Source of the DNA: Sphingobacteriales bacterium
Lineage (GTDB): Bacteria > Bacteroidota > Bacteroidia > Chitinophagales > Chitinophagaceae
NCBI GenBank assembly: GCA_004144175.1
Contig: SEFT01000002.1
Span: 1-64,000, forward strand
DNA: 64,000 nt
Reading direction: 5' to 3'
The translations under genes were made by a program, and so were the position numbers. The notes below the pieces were generated by a model. It saw only the letters and a program-made list of their open reading frames with translations. It was not told the origin of the DNA and ran no database searches. Positions 23,720 through 32,438 of this stretch are shown in pieces. The stretch's first letter is position 1, and every line of letters begins with the position of its first letter.

Positions 23720-23908
23720 TTATTGTTGGCTATCGGCGGGCAATGCTTGATAGGCAGTAAGACAATCGGGACAGAGGCAATCGCTGAACGATGACCGTAG
23801 TTGTTGTAGTGCCTCGGCACTCAGCGTGTATTGCTCACACCAACAACCATGGCTATCGGCGCGGCATTCAAACTCTTTATCACAGCGGGAGCATTTCTTA
23901 TAGCTCAT
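23720..23908 (-). CDS. Cysteine-rich CWC family protein
   Basis: A 62-aa protein dominated by Cys: KKCSRCDKEFECRADSHGCW continues CE, and later CLCPDCLTAY. This is the pattern of the small cysteine-rich CWC family, presumed metal (zinc) binding, of unknown function. It lies 33 nt upstream of rlmB on the same strand and is probably cotranscribed with it. Confidence 0.85.
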   Translation of the reverse strand: MSYKKCSRCDKEFECRADSHGCWCEQYTLSAEALQQLRSSFSDCLCPDCLTAYQALPADSQQ

Positions 23909-23933
23909 ACCCTAAACCAGATTGAAATAATAA

Positions 23934-23957
23934 GGGTACCGGAAACATCCGGCACCC
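23934..23957. terminator. Terminator of yebC
   Basis: GGGTACCGGA (23934-23943) pairs with TCCGGCACCC (23948-23957) with one mismatch around AAAC-A. On the minus strand the stem is followed by a T-rich tail, just after the yebC stop. Confidence 0.8.
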
Positions 23958-23978
23958 TCGGGATCTATTAAAGATGGA

Positions 23979-24689
23979 TTAAGCCATATTGTGGAACACG
24001 CGCTGCACGTCGTCGTCTTGCTCCAGGCGCTCGATGAGTTTGAACACATCATCAGCCTGCTCTTCGGTGATCTCAACGCTGTTCAGCGGTATCCATTCCA
24101 GTTCCGACGAAAGCGGTGTAATGTTCCTTTCTTCCAGCGCCTTTTGCATGTTACCAAAATCGTTAAACTCGCAACGAACGATCAGTTTACCTTCGCTGTC
24201 CTCGCCCAACTCTTCCAGTCCAGCGTCTATCAGTTCCAGTTCCAACTCTTCGGCAGTCAGTCCCGCCGGTTCCAGTTTGAACACCCCCAGATGTTTGAAC
24301 AGAAAACCTACAGAGCCACTGTTACCCAGGTTGCCGCCACCTTTGGTAAAGTGCGAACGAACGTTGGCAACAGTACGTGTAGTGTTATCCGTAGCTGTTT
24401 CTACCAGTATCGCTATACCATGCGGTGCATAGCCTTCATAAAGTACTTCATCGTAGTTGCTGGTATCCTTACCCAGTGCGTTTTTAATAGCGCCTTCGAT
24501 GCGGTCTTTCGGCATGTTGAAAGACTTGGCATTCTGCATGATGCGGCGCAGCATCGGGTTAGTGTTTGCATCAGGACCGCCTTTTTTTACAGCAATGGCT
24601 ATCTCCTTACCTATACGGGTAAATTGCTTTGCCATGCGGTCGTAGCGGGCAAACATTTTGGACTTTCTTACTTCAAATATCCGGCCCAT
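23979..24689 (-). CDS. yebC: YebC/PmpR family regulator
   Basis: A 236-aa protein of the YebC/TACO1 family. Typical segments: the start MGRIFEVRKSKMFARYDRMA, then NPMLRRIMQNAKSFNMPKDR, the Gly-rich loop YEGYAPHGIAILVE, and NLGNSGSVGFLFKH in the second domain. Members are described as DNA-binding regulators, and more recently as translation factors helping ribosomes through difficult sequences. Which role holds here cannot be read from sequence. Standard length, single-gene unit with its own terminator. Confidence 0.93.
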   Translation of the reverse strand: MGRIFEVRKSKMFARYDRMAKQFTRIGKEIAIAVKKGGPDANTNPMLRRIMQNAKSFNMPKDRIEGAIKNALGKDTSNYDEVLYEGYAPHGIAILVETATDNTTRTVANVRSHFTKGGGNLGNSGSVGFLFKHLGVFKLEPAGLTAEELELELIDAGLEELGEDSEGKLIVRCEFNDFGNMQKALEERNITPLSSELEWIPLNSVEITEEQADDVFKLIERLEQDDDVQRVFHNMA

Positions 24690-24771
24690 AGTATTATATA
24701 ATTATCTATGTTGATTTTTATGTTGTGCGCAAAAATAAGAATTGTTTTGCGAGTAATAGTAATATGCCTGA

Positions 24772-25371
24772 TTATTCGCTTATGGCTCCCAAAAGCATAT
24801 TAAACTCCACCCCAACAATCACACCCGAATTATTGATATTGGTATATACACCAGTACTTAATCCCCAACTGCCACCAAGCAAAAATTCGAGGCTTGGGTT
24901 CAACACCGCACCAAATACCGGCACCTTCTTGCGATCATAAAACCAGTCGGTAGATGAAAAGAACATACCACCACTACTAACGCTAGTAAAGTTATCGGGG
25001 TAAGAACGGACGCCGCCACTCAGCCCGCCTTTAGCAGAAACTCTCACATGCGTGCCAAGATCTATCATATCGCCGTACAATACCGATAGCAGATAGTGAT
25101 ACTCCTTGGGTTTAGGGTCCCACGACCCAAATCCACCACCAGTGTAGTTAGGCGGAACATTGCCTGACTTGCCTATATACATGGTACCCTGTACGGCCAA
25201 TATCCTGTGCGACCTGAATATGTGGTTTACAGCCAGCTTTATTTGGGTTGCTGTGCCTATACCAAAGCCACCTTCCAGATAGGTACTATCGCCCCATGGC
25301 AGCGATTGAGCAATGGTTTGCGCCGTACATAAAAGCAGAAAGGCCAGGGTTAAGCTAAGTTTTCGCATCAT
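24772..25371 (-). CDS. Exported outer-membrane-like protein, paralogue of the gene at 27513
   Basis: A 199-aa protein with signal peptide (1-21, AQTIAQ) and a series of amphipathic strands, probably a small beta-barrel. It shares ordered segments with the protein at 27513-28127: YGDMIDLGTHVRVSAKGGL versus YGRMINLPTPYVRLALKGGL, YPDNF in both, LNPSLEF versus LNPSVEF, and GVYTNIN versus GLYSNIN. Not a family I can name. Confidence 0.7.
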   Translation of the reverse strand: MMRKLSLTLAFLLLCTAQTIAQSLPWGDSTYLEGGFGIGTATQIKLAVNHIFRSHRILAVQGTMYIGKSGNVPPNYTGGGFGSWDPKPKEYHYLLSVLYGDMIDLGTHVRVSAKGGLSGGVRSYPDNFTSVSSGGMFFSSTDWFYDRKKVPVFGAVLNPSLEFLLGGSWGLSTGVYTNINNSGVIVGVEFNMLLGAISE

Positions 25372-25403
25372 TCTTTAGGATAGGCAAAATTCAATATACA
25401 AAA

Positions 25404-25427
25404 AAGAAGAGCCATAGGGCTCTTCTT
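25404..25427. terminator. Terminator hairpin
   Basis: AAGAAGAGCC (25404-25413) pairs with GGCTCTTCTT (25418-25427). It lies just after the stop of the minus-strand gene at 25450. Confidence 0.8.
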
Positions 25428-25449
25428 CTCGATTATATTTCTGTTCGGC

Positions 25450-26172
25450 TTAGAATCTTATAGAAAGATAAAGCACCACCGGCATGCGGAATGACCCATC
25501 CGCTATCTCTTTATCTACTTTAGATGTTTTAGTAATGATCTGCGATCCGCCAAATGGGGGGACATTGTTATTGAACTCGCGGCGCGTAATGGTAACGGTT
25601 TGCTTCGTTTCGCCAAAACGGTAGTAGAAGCTGGCCTCGGTGCCTATCAGTATCCTGTCGGTAACGTTGAAGCGCAACCAGCCCATAGGGCCGGCACCCA
25701 TTGTGTTAATGCTGCTTTTCACCTTTGTAGTAGTCGTGTCGGATGCACGTACCACCGTCGTTGTTGTTATATTGTCGTTGCCATACAATCCATCAATACC
25801 CACGCCTGTCGACCATCGGCTGGCAAGCCTGAACGCTTTTTCGATACCCAGCCTGGCCTGTATGTTATTGTTATCATTGTCTTGCTTCGTTACGCCATCA
25901 TCGTTGCCAGTAGTGCTGCGGTTGTAGCCGATACCCGTGCGCAATCCCCAGCCGCTTTTAGCCAGGTTGATGGAGTACGTAACCAAAAAAGGGTTGTTGA
26001 TAGCGGCGGGGGCACTGTTGAAGTTAAACACCTGCCTTATCAGCTCATTCATCTGCACACCTACCTGGTGTTCAAAGCGTTTTGTTTTGGGTTGTTCGGC
26101 AATGTCGTCCTGGGCATAAGCAAAATGAGTACCTGTGGCAAATAATGCCAGCGAAAGCGCAATCTTCTTCAT
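25450..26172 (-). CDS. Outer-membrane beta-barrel protein, unknown function
   Basis: A 240-aa exported protein: signal peptide 1-20 (THFAYAQ), then strands with alternating hydrophobic residues and turns rich in Asn, Asp and Thr (GWGLRTGIGYNRSTTGN, SRWSTGVGIDGLYG, ILIGTEASFYYRFGE), ending FRMPVVLYLSIRF with an aromatic C-terminal residue, the usual barrel signal. It starts 27 nt after the MauG-like gene ends on the same strand and is probably cotranscribed. The substrate is unknown. Confidence 0.75.
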   Translation of the reverse strand: MKKIALSLALFATGTHFAYAQDDIAEQPKTKRFEHQVGVQMNELIRQVFNFNSAPAAINNPFLVTYSINLAKSGWGLRTGIGYNRSTTGNDDGVTKQDNDNNNIQARLGIEKAFRLASRWSTGVGIDGLYGNDNITTTTVVRASDTTTTKVKSSINTMGAGPMGWLRFNVTDRILIGTEASFYYRFGETKQTVTITRREFNNNVPPFGGSQIITKTSKVDKEIADGSFRMPVVLYLSIRF

Positions 26173-26199
26173 TGTGTGTGTAGTATGTGTGTTTGGGTA

Positions 26200-27339
26200 T
26201 TAATTCGCTTTGAAAGGGTCTGACAACATCGGGTCTGTTATCATTTTGGAATCTGTCAGGGTATTCAGGAAGGCAATAATAGCCGTCATCTCGTTTTTTG
26301 AGATATTCATACGCATCGGCTTGCCGTAGTCGTCTTTCAACCGTTCGTCCAGATTCTTCGATGCCGATATGCCTTTGCTGTAATGGTTCAGCACATCTTC
26401 AATGGTCTTAAAGCGGCCATCGTGCATATACGGGCCGGTGAGCGACACGTTCCTCAGATTCGGTATCCTAAACCTGCCATTGTCGTTGGGCACACCGGTT
26501 ATGGTACCAAGCCCCTTATCGGCGTAGGAAGAATCGAGGCCAATATCCATTAGCGGGTTGCTCATACCAGAGTATCCATCTACAGTTACCTGGTGGCAGC
26601 TGTTACAATTATATTTGGTAAAAAACAGGCTGTGCCCCTGGGTCTCCAACGCATTCAGTTGCCCGTTTCCTTCTTCGGCTGCATCAAAACGCGTGTTTTC
26701 AGACTTGATAGCTGCCATAAACATGACAAGCGATTCTTTTATGCGTTGTACGGTAATACCTTCGCTGCCATAGGCAGTTTTGAACAGTGCAGGATAGTAA
26801 TCGAGCCGTGCAAGCTTTTCGGGCAGGACATCAACATTCTCAATGCCCATCTCTATGTGGTTGGAGACAGGGCGTAGCACCAGGTCAAGCAACCCGGTAG
26901 ACCGACCGTCCCAAAACAATGATTGATTGCCACCAGTATTTGGCTGTAAGGGATCGATAATACCACCATTGAACCTGTTGGTAACAAACAAGTTCTGGAT
27001 AGCCATAGAGTTACGGCCCGTTTGCTTGTTCTCAAAGCCACGGCTGAACTGCACGTTATCAGAAAAGGCAAACTCCTGCCTGTGACAGCTGGCGCAGGCT
27101 ACGGCGTTATTTAGAGAAAGCTGTTTATCGTAGAAAAGAACCCTGCCCAGCGTGGCTTTTTCATTAGCCAGTGGCGTTCGCAATCCCTGCTCAAAATACT
27201 TATGCGTTGCAGCAGGAAGGTTAGGTTTTGCAGTAGTGGCCGTACCACTATGGTTAGACGTTGCAGGCTCCTTTTTATTGCACGAATATGCAAGAACAGA
27301 TAATGCTGCTACTATTGATAAAAGGCCTATCTTTTTCAT
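26200..27339 (-). CDS. MauG/CcpA-type diheme cytochrome c peroxidase, lipoprotein
   Basis: A 379-aa periplasmic diheme protein. A lipobox (VLAYSCNKK) near residue 17 suggests membrane anchoring. Heme sites are CASCHRQEFAFSD (first domain) and CNSCHQVTVDGY (second domain). FGKxx-type contacts are less clear, but GRNSMAIQNLFV, FWDGRS, and FRIPNLRNVSLTGPYMHDGR are typical of bacterial diheme peroxidases. They reduce hydrogen peroxide with electrons from small cytochromes, or in MauG relatives oxidise proteins. The frame is open to 27468, but ATG 27339 begins the lipoprotein signal. Confidence 0.9.
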   Translation of the reverse strand: MKKIGLLSIVAALSVLAYSCNKKEPATSNHSGTATTAKPNLPAATHKYFEQGLRTPLANEKATLGRVLFYDKQLSLNNAVACASCHRQEFAFSDNVQFSRGFENKQTGRNSMAIQNLFVTNRFNGGIIDPLQPNTGGNQSLFWDGRSTGLLDLVLRPVSNHIEMGIENVDVLPEKLARLDYYPALFKTAYGSEGITVQRIKESLVMFMAAIKSENTRFDAAEEGNGQLNALETQGHSLFFTKYNCNSCHQVTVDGYSGMSNPLMDIGLDSSYADKGLGTITGVPNDNGRFRIPNLRNVSLTGPYMHDGRFKTIEDVLNHYSKGISASKNLDERLKDDYGKPMRMNISKNEMTAIIAFLNTLTDSKMITDPMLSDPFKAN

Positions 27340-27512
27340 AGGGTGGTTTGTTTTGGTTTTGTGATGCCTTATTATAAACGTAAATATATTGTAATTCCTT
27401 GGGCCGGTTGTCCTATTTTTTCTGCCTACATAGACGATATGTATCTGCAAGCAGGTTGGCAATGACAAAACGATTTTTCAATAACGCACACAATTCGTGC
27501 CTGATTGCGTAT

Positions 27513-28127
27513 TTATAGAGATCTATTTATGCTTTTCCTGTTGCGTAGTTTGCCAAATAGTATACCACCTTCTAAGGCAAAAACAGAAGAACGTCTATTG
27601 ATGTTAGAATAGAGTCCGACATTAAAGCCAAAATGCCGTGTGAGTGGGAATTCTACTGAAGGATTCAATACAATGCCAAGATGATCTTCGACGACATAAT
27701 CAAAATCATAATTCTGGTTGGAGAAGGAAAACATACCTTTTGACACCGGCCTTGGTCTGAAGTTGTCCGGATACTGTATTGTACCTAAAGCCAGTCCGCC
27801 TTTCAGTGCCAGTCGAACGTAAGGTGTAGGTAAGTTGATCATCCGGCCGTAGCAGAGCGCTGCCATGCTAACACCAATTCCCGGCATTCCACTGCCTATC
27901 ACCGTGAATGGCTCTTCAAAATCGGCGGGGGTACTACCTGCTGTTTTATCGTAAAAGGCGTAGCTAAGTGATATGATATGTTTGCTGTTGATGATGCCAT
28001 TCAATTCCGCTTTTACGCCTGAATGCGTTCCTCCGCCACCTCCTAGTTCTCCGTACAAAAACAGCCCCTGTCCTTTGCATAGGGGACAGAGGACAAACAG
28101 GGTGGCAAACAGCAACAGGTTTTTCAT
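27513..28127 (-). CDS. Exported outer-membrane-like protein, paralogue of the gene at 24772
   Basis: A 204-aa protein with a signal peptide (1-20, CPLCKGQ, possibly a lipobox-like LCPLC) and barrel-like strands. It shares the YGxMI, RxxxKGGL, YPDNF, LNPSxEF and YxNIN segments with the protein at 24772. The two flank the peroxidase pair and probably arose by duplication. A C-terminal basic tail (RNRKSINRSL) is unusual for a barrel. Function unknown. Confidence 0.68.
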   Translation of the reverse strand: MKNLLLFATLFVLCPLCKGQGLFLYGELGGGGGTHSGVKAELNGIINSKHIISLSYAFYDKTAGSTPADFEEPFTVIGSGMPGIGVSMAALCYGRMINLPTPYVRLALKGGLALGTIQYPDNFRPRPVSKGMFSFSNQNYDFDYVVEDHLGIVLNPSVEFPLTRHFGFNVGLYSNINRRSSVFALEGGILFGKLRNRKSINRSL

Positions 28128-28142
28128 CGCGGTACAATTACA

Positions 28143-28772
28143 TCACTTCGGCACATAAATTACATATTTTTCCGATTCAAAAACGGGCTCGGGGAAAATA
28201 TCGTGTACATCCCATGCCTGTGGCTTCAATCCTGATTCTGCTATTTCCTTTTTAAGATCTCCACCTTTCAGGCATATCAGCCCGCTCGCGAACTCTTCGC
28301 TTTTTTGCCCTTTCCTGAGCACAGGGTTTATCCATTGCCAAAGCTCACCAAGCGGCGCTACGGCACGCGATACCGCAAAGTCAAAAGTACGGCCTTTTAT
28401 CTCCTCTACCCTTTTGTGTACGGCGGTTACGTTCTTCAGGCCTATGGCATTGGCCACTTCCTGCACCACTTTTATCTTCTTGCCAATGCTATCCGACAGC
28501 AGGAACTCTACATCGGGGAAGAAGATAGCCAGCGGTATGCCGGGGAACCCCCCACCTGTTCCTATATCCACTACCTGCGCCCCTTTATCGAAGTTGCAAA
28601 GTGCAGCTATGGCCAGTGAATGCAGCACATGGCGTTCGTACAGTGTGTCTATATCCTTGCGCGATATCACATTGATCTTTTCATTCCAGTCTTTATACAG
28701 GGGTTCCAGCATTTCCAGCTGCTGCACCTGAGCATCGGTAAAGTCGTCGAAGTACTTGAGTATTATTTCCAC
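28143..28772 (-). CDS. rsmG: 16S rRNA (guanine527-N7)-methyltransferase RsmG
   Basis: A 209-aa SAM-dependent methyltransferase modifying the 530 loop of 16S rRNA. The substrate part (YKDWNEKINVISRKDIDTLYERHVLHSL) leads to the SAM motif VDIGTGGGFPGIPLAI and then LLSDSIGKKIKVVQEVANAIGL and DFAVSRAVAPL, all characteristic of RsmG/GidB. GTG start at 28772, overlapping the end of the glycosyltransferase by 10 nt, so the pair is coupled. Confidence 0.95.
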   Translation of the reverse strand: MEIILKYFDDFTDAQVQQLEMLEPLYKDWNEKINVISRKDIDTLYERHVLHSLAIAALCNFDKGAQVVDIGTGGGFPGIPLAIFFPDVEFLLSDSIGKKIKVVQEVANAIGLKNVTAVHKRVEEIKGRTFDFAVSRAVAPLGELWQWINPVLRKGQKSEEFASGLICLKGGDLKKEIAESGLKPQAWDVHDIFPEPVFESEKYVIYVPK

Positions 28773-29914
28773 TGTTGTTTGTTTTTCCAGAGTACAAATG
28801 GAGCGAACGCAAAGTTATAGATCATCCAGCCTATATCCATGAGGGGGAAGAATAGCGTCAAGCCTTTTTCATGCGTTTGTTTGGCGGCCTCCTTCCACAG
28901 TATCCATACCGGCAGGCAACGCAGCGCCATAGCTATCAGCACCGTTTCGCGGTCGCCTATAACTAGCAGCAGGAAGAATAGCAGCCAGGTAAGCGCATGC
29001 ACCACCGCATAGCCACCCACCAGCAGCCAGTTAGCAGGACGATAATACTTACCGGTCGAAAAGTGCCGTTGCTTTTGCGCCACCCAATCGGCATACGTCT
29101 GCTTCGCATCCGATATGGTAAATGCTTCGGGATCAGATATAATAGCAAGGTTATCTTTGGTAGCCACAGTATTTATCAGCAGGTCGTCGTCGCCCGATGG
29201 CAGCTTGGCCCATGCTTCGGATTGCTGGGCCTGTAGCAATGCATTTTTGGTACAGGCTATATTGCGCCCAACCGCCATATACGGCCTCCCGGCTCTGGCG
29301 TAGCTGCTGTATTGCAGGAAGGTATGCACCGTCTCCCAGCGGATAAAGGTGTTTAGCCAGCCCGCCTCTTGCCTGAACTTACCATAACCAGCCGATATAG
29401 CCTTACCATCGTGCAATGGTGATACCATATGCTCCAGCCAATGTTCGCTGGCGGGGGTACAGTCGGCGTCGGTCATTAGTAGGTAATCATATTGTGCAGT
29501 TGATGCGCCCTTACGGAGTGCTTCTTTTTTGCCGGGCAGCCGGCGGTCGATATCATGCGGGATGTTGACATAACTTAGATGGCCGTACTGTCGACTCAAC
29601 TCCGCCAGCACCATTTCCGTATCGTCTTCCGAACCATCATTTACTACTACAACTTCAAACAATGGATTGCCCGTTTCGTTGGTGTATCTTTGCGACAGTA
29701 CCGCAGGCAGGTTCTTTCTTAAATTTTCGGCTTCGTTGCGTGCGCAGATAATAACTGATACAGGCTTTCTGTTAACTATACGGTAGTTTTCTGCAGGAAA
29801 GAAGAAGTGCGAAAAAATCCGGAAGATATAGCCATACTGGACTATAATAGAAAACAGGAAAACACAGAGCAGTATTTGCGCGATCACGCCGCAAAGAAAG
29901 CATAAAGAAGCCAA
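28763..29914 (-). CDS. Membrane-associated family 2 glycosyltransferase
   Basis: A 383-aa GT-A fold glycosyltransferase. An N-terminal membrane helix (about 9-33) is followed by PVSVIICARNEAENLRKNLP, VVVVNDGSEDDTE and the DxD metal motif in YDYLLMTDADCTPASEHW. A QxxRW-like end (DWVAQKQRHFSTGKYY) precedes two to three C-terminal membrane helices. That layout is typical of enzymes that transfer sugar onto lipids or growing polysaccharides at the inner membrane; the sugar is unknown. There is no ATG: TTG 29914 is the longest start and GTG 29887 the alternative. Divergent from tgt across 49 nt. Confidence 0.88.
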   Translation of the reverse strand: MASLCFLCGVIAQILLCVFLFSIIVQYGYIFRIFSHFFFPAENYRIVNRKPVSVIICARNEAENLRKNLPAVLSQRYTNETGNPLFEVVVVNDGSEDDTEMVLAELSRQYGHLSYVNIPHDIDRRLPGKKEALRKGASTAQYDYLLMTDADCTPASEHWLEHMVSPLHDGKAISAGYGKFRQEAGWLNTFIRWETVHTFLQYSSYARAGRPYMAVGRNIACTKNALLQAQQSEAWAKLPSGDDDLLINTVATKDNLAIISDPEAFTISDAKQTYADWVAQKQRHFSTGKYYRPANWLLVGGYAVVHALTWLLFFLLLVIGDRETVLIAMALRCLPVWILWKEAAKQTHEKGLTLFFPLMDIGWMIYNFAFAPFVLWKNKQQWK

Positions 29915-29963
29915 AACAGCAGGACTTTGTACATACCTGCCGTTTCGGGACTAGTATAGTAAA

Positions 29964-31094
29964 ATGGAATTTACACTACAGGCAAAAGATACCAACAGCA
30001 CTGCCCGCGCGGGTACCATCACTACGGCACATGGCGTTATCGAGACTCCCATTTTCATGCCCGTAGGTACCGTAGGCAGTGTAAAGGCGGTGACACAGGC
30101 GCAGCTAAAGGATGAAGTAAAGGCTGAGATAATACTGGGTAATACCTACCACCTGTACCTGAGGCCCGGCACCGAAGTGCTGGAGGCTGCGGGTGGATTG
30201 CACAAATTCAACGGTTGGGACAGGCCTATACTGACCGATAGCGGCGGCTACCAGGTATTCTCGCTATCAAACAACAGGAAGCTTACAGAGGATGGGGCTG
30301 TGTTCCAGTCACATATCGATGGGTCGAAGCACCTGTTTTCGCCCGAGCGAGTGATGGATATACAGCGCAGCATAGGCGCCGATATCATCATGGCGTTTGA
30401 TGAGTGCCCTCCCTACCCTTCAGAGTATTTGTATGCAAAGAAGTCGATGGAACTGACGCATCGCTGGCTGACGCGTTGCGTGCAGCGGATGAGCGAAACA
30501 GAGCCGATGTATGGACATGCGCAGTCGCTGTTCCCCATAGTACAGGGCAGCACATATAAGGACCTGCGACAAGATTCGGCAAAGTTCATTGCTGATATGG
30601 ATTGCGATGGCAATGCCATAGGCGGACTATCCGTAGGCGAGCCCGAGGAAATGATGTACGAGATGTGCGGCCTCTGCTGCGATATACTACCCGCCGACAA
30701 ACCCCGCTACTTGATGGGCGTCGGCACACCGTGGAATATCCTGGAGAACATAGCGCTGGGTGTAGATATGTTTGACTGTGTGATGCCTACCCGCAATGGG
30801 CGTAATGGTATGCTCTTTACCACCAAAGGCGTTATTAATATAAAGAACAAACGCTGGGCAACCGACTTCACGCCCATAGATGATGGGCTGGATTGCCATA
30901 GCAGCAACTTTTATACGAAGGCGTACCTGCGCCACCTTTTTGTTGCCAACGAGATACTGGGCCTGCAGATTGCCAGCGTACACAACCTGGCATTTTATCT
31001 GCATTTGGTAACGCAGGCGCGTACCCATATTTTGCAGGGCGACTATATGCAATGGAAGAATGCCATGATACCGGTACTAAAACAAAGACTATAA
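29964..31094 (+). CDS. tgt: tRNA-guanine transglycosylase Tgt
   Basis: A 376-aa TIM-barrel enzyme that swaps guanine-34 for the queuine precursor preQ1 in tRNAs with GUN anticodons. Conserved pieces: GTVGSVKAVTQAQLK, GNTYHLYLRPG, LTDSGGYQVFSLS (first catalytic Asp), FDECPPYPS and the nucleophile region DMFDCVMPTRNGR. The zinc site is incomplete: aligning DFTPIDDGLDCHSSNFYTKA without gaps to the usual CxCxxC region gives Leu, Cys, Ser at the three Cys positions, while the downstream His (ASVHNL) is kept. First of two plus-strand genes with the LptF/G permease. Confidence 0.95.
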   Translation: MEFTLQAKDTNSTARAGTITTAHGVIETPIFMPVGTVGSVKAVTQAQLKDEVKAEIILGNTYHLYLRPGTEVLEAAGGLHKFNGWDRPILTDSGGYQVFSLSNNRKLTEDGAVFQSHIDGSKHLFSPERVMDIQRSIGADIIMAFDECPPYPSEYLYAKKSMELTHRWLTRCVQRMSETEPMYGHAQSLFPIVQGSTYKDLRQDSAKFIADMDCDGNAIGGLSVGEPEEMMYEMCGLCCDILPADKPRYLMGVGTPWNILENIALGVDMFDCVMPTRNGRNGMLFTTKGVINIKNKRWATDFTPIDDGLDCHSSNFYTKAYLRHLFVANEILGLQIASVHNLAFYLHLVTQARTHILQGDYMQWKNAMIPVLKQRL

Positions 31095-31116
31095 GTATAA
31101 GCGACCGCGCAGGAAC

Positions 31117-32190
31117 ATGAAAAAACTGGATTGGTATATCATCAAGAAGTTTATCGGCACTTTCATTTTTGCCATACTTATTATGGCGGTGATCTCCTGC
31201 GTGATCGACTATAATGAGAAGCAGGAAGATTTTACCATTAAGAACATCCCATGGGGTGAGCGGCTGGAATATTTCAAGAACTTCATTCCGCACATTGTTG
31301 CGCTGCTGTTTCCGCTGTTCATATTTATCGCTACCATTTTCTTTACCTCCAAGATCGCCTACAAGTCAGAGATCATTGCGATACTGGCAGGGGGTGTTTC
31401 TTACCAGCGGTTTTTACGGCCTTATATAATAGGTGCAGTTTTTCTTTGTGGGATATCCTTCCTTGCCAACCACTACGTTGTGCCCGCGGCTAATAAGGAC
31501 AGGATTGCATTTGAGAATAAGTACCTCCATTATACGGCATCACAGTCGGACAGGAATATACATCTCCGGCTGTCGAAAGACCTGTATGTATATATGCAGA
31601 GCTACGATTACGTAGCCAATATGGGTTACCGATTTACGGCTGAAACTATCTCGGGCACATCGCTGAAGGAAAAACTGATGGCCGACCGCGCCAGCTACGA
31701 TACGCTAAAACAAGAATGGACCTTATATAATGTAGCCGTCCGTACCAACAATGGTATATCCGAAAAGCTGGAGAACCATACCGAACTAAAAAAGAAATAT
31801 CCTTTCACTCCCTTCGACCTGGAAGAGGATGAGACCATAAAAGAAGCCCTGACCACCCCGGAACTCGAAAAGTACATAGCCCGCGAGAAGCTAAGAGGCC
31901 GCGAAACACTCAACTTCTTTTACGTAGAAAAATACCGCCGTACTTCTCAACCTGTGGCAGGCATCATACTCACCATCATTGGCGCCTGCATTGCCAGCCG
32001 TAAGATAAGGGGCGGTAGCGGGTTACATTTGGCGCTCGGCATTGTCATCAGCGCCCTGTATATCATGGCCTTACAGCTCACCAATACATTCTCTACCAAG
32101 GCAGGGCTGGAACCGATCATTGCAGTATGGATACCGAATATGGTATTTGGGGTACTTGCGTTGTACCTGTTCATCAGGCAAGTGCGATAA
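31117..32190 (+). CDS. LptF/LptG family permease
   Basis: A 357-aa inner-membrane protein of the YjgP/YjgQ family, part of the ABC transporter that extracts lipopolysaccharide from the inner membrane toward the Lpt bridge. It has the start YIIKKFIGTFIFAILIMAVI (helix 1), helices in the first 110 residues, a periplasmic jellyroll (about 125-260, YTASQSDRNIHLRLSKDLYV), and three helices near the C-terminus (PVAGIILTIIGACIASRKIR). It follows tgt by 22 nt. LptF and LptG cannot be told apart here; the second subunit is not in the window. Confidence 0.92.
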   Translation: MKKLDWYIIKKFIGTFIFAILIMAVISCVIDYNEKQEDFTIKNIPWGERLEYFKNFIPHIVALLFPLFIFIATIFFTSKIAYKSEIIAILAGGVSYQRFLRPYIIGAVFLCGISFLANHYVVPAANKDRIAFENKYLHYTASQSDRNIHLRLSKDLYVYMQSYDYVANMGYRFTAETISGTSLKEKLMADRASYDTLKQEWTLYNVAVRTNNGISEKLENHTELKKKYPFTPFDLEEDETIKEALTTPELEKYIAREKLRGRETLNFFYVEKYRRTSQPVAGIILTIIGACIASRKIRGGSGLHLALGIVISALYIMALQLTNTFSTKAGLEPIIAVWIPNMVFGVLALYLFIRQVR

Positions 32191-32438
32191 CCTGCACATT
32201 ATCAGCCATTCATAGACACTTACTTATAGCGCTGCTACACAGAGCTATGACATACTGTGGCGTTTGCAGTAAACAGCAATATGGGTAATAGACAGTGCAT
32301 ATATAAGGCATAACGAAATTCATATCTACTCTAGCTGCAACGACTTACCGGCGGGTGCATCATTAAGTTATCAACAGTTGAGGAATTAGCGAACCCAAGG
32401 CATATTTTTTTACCTATACCTTACCTAAATCATTTACC

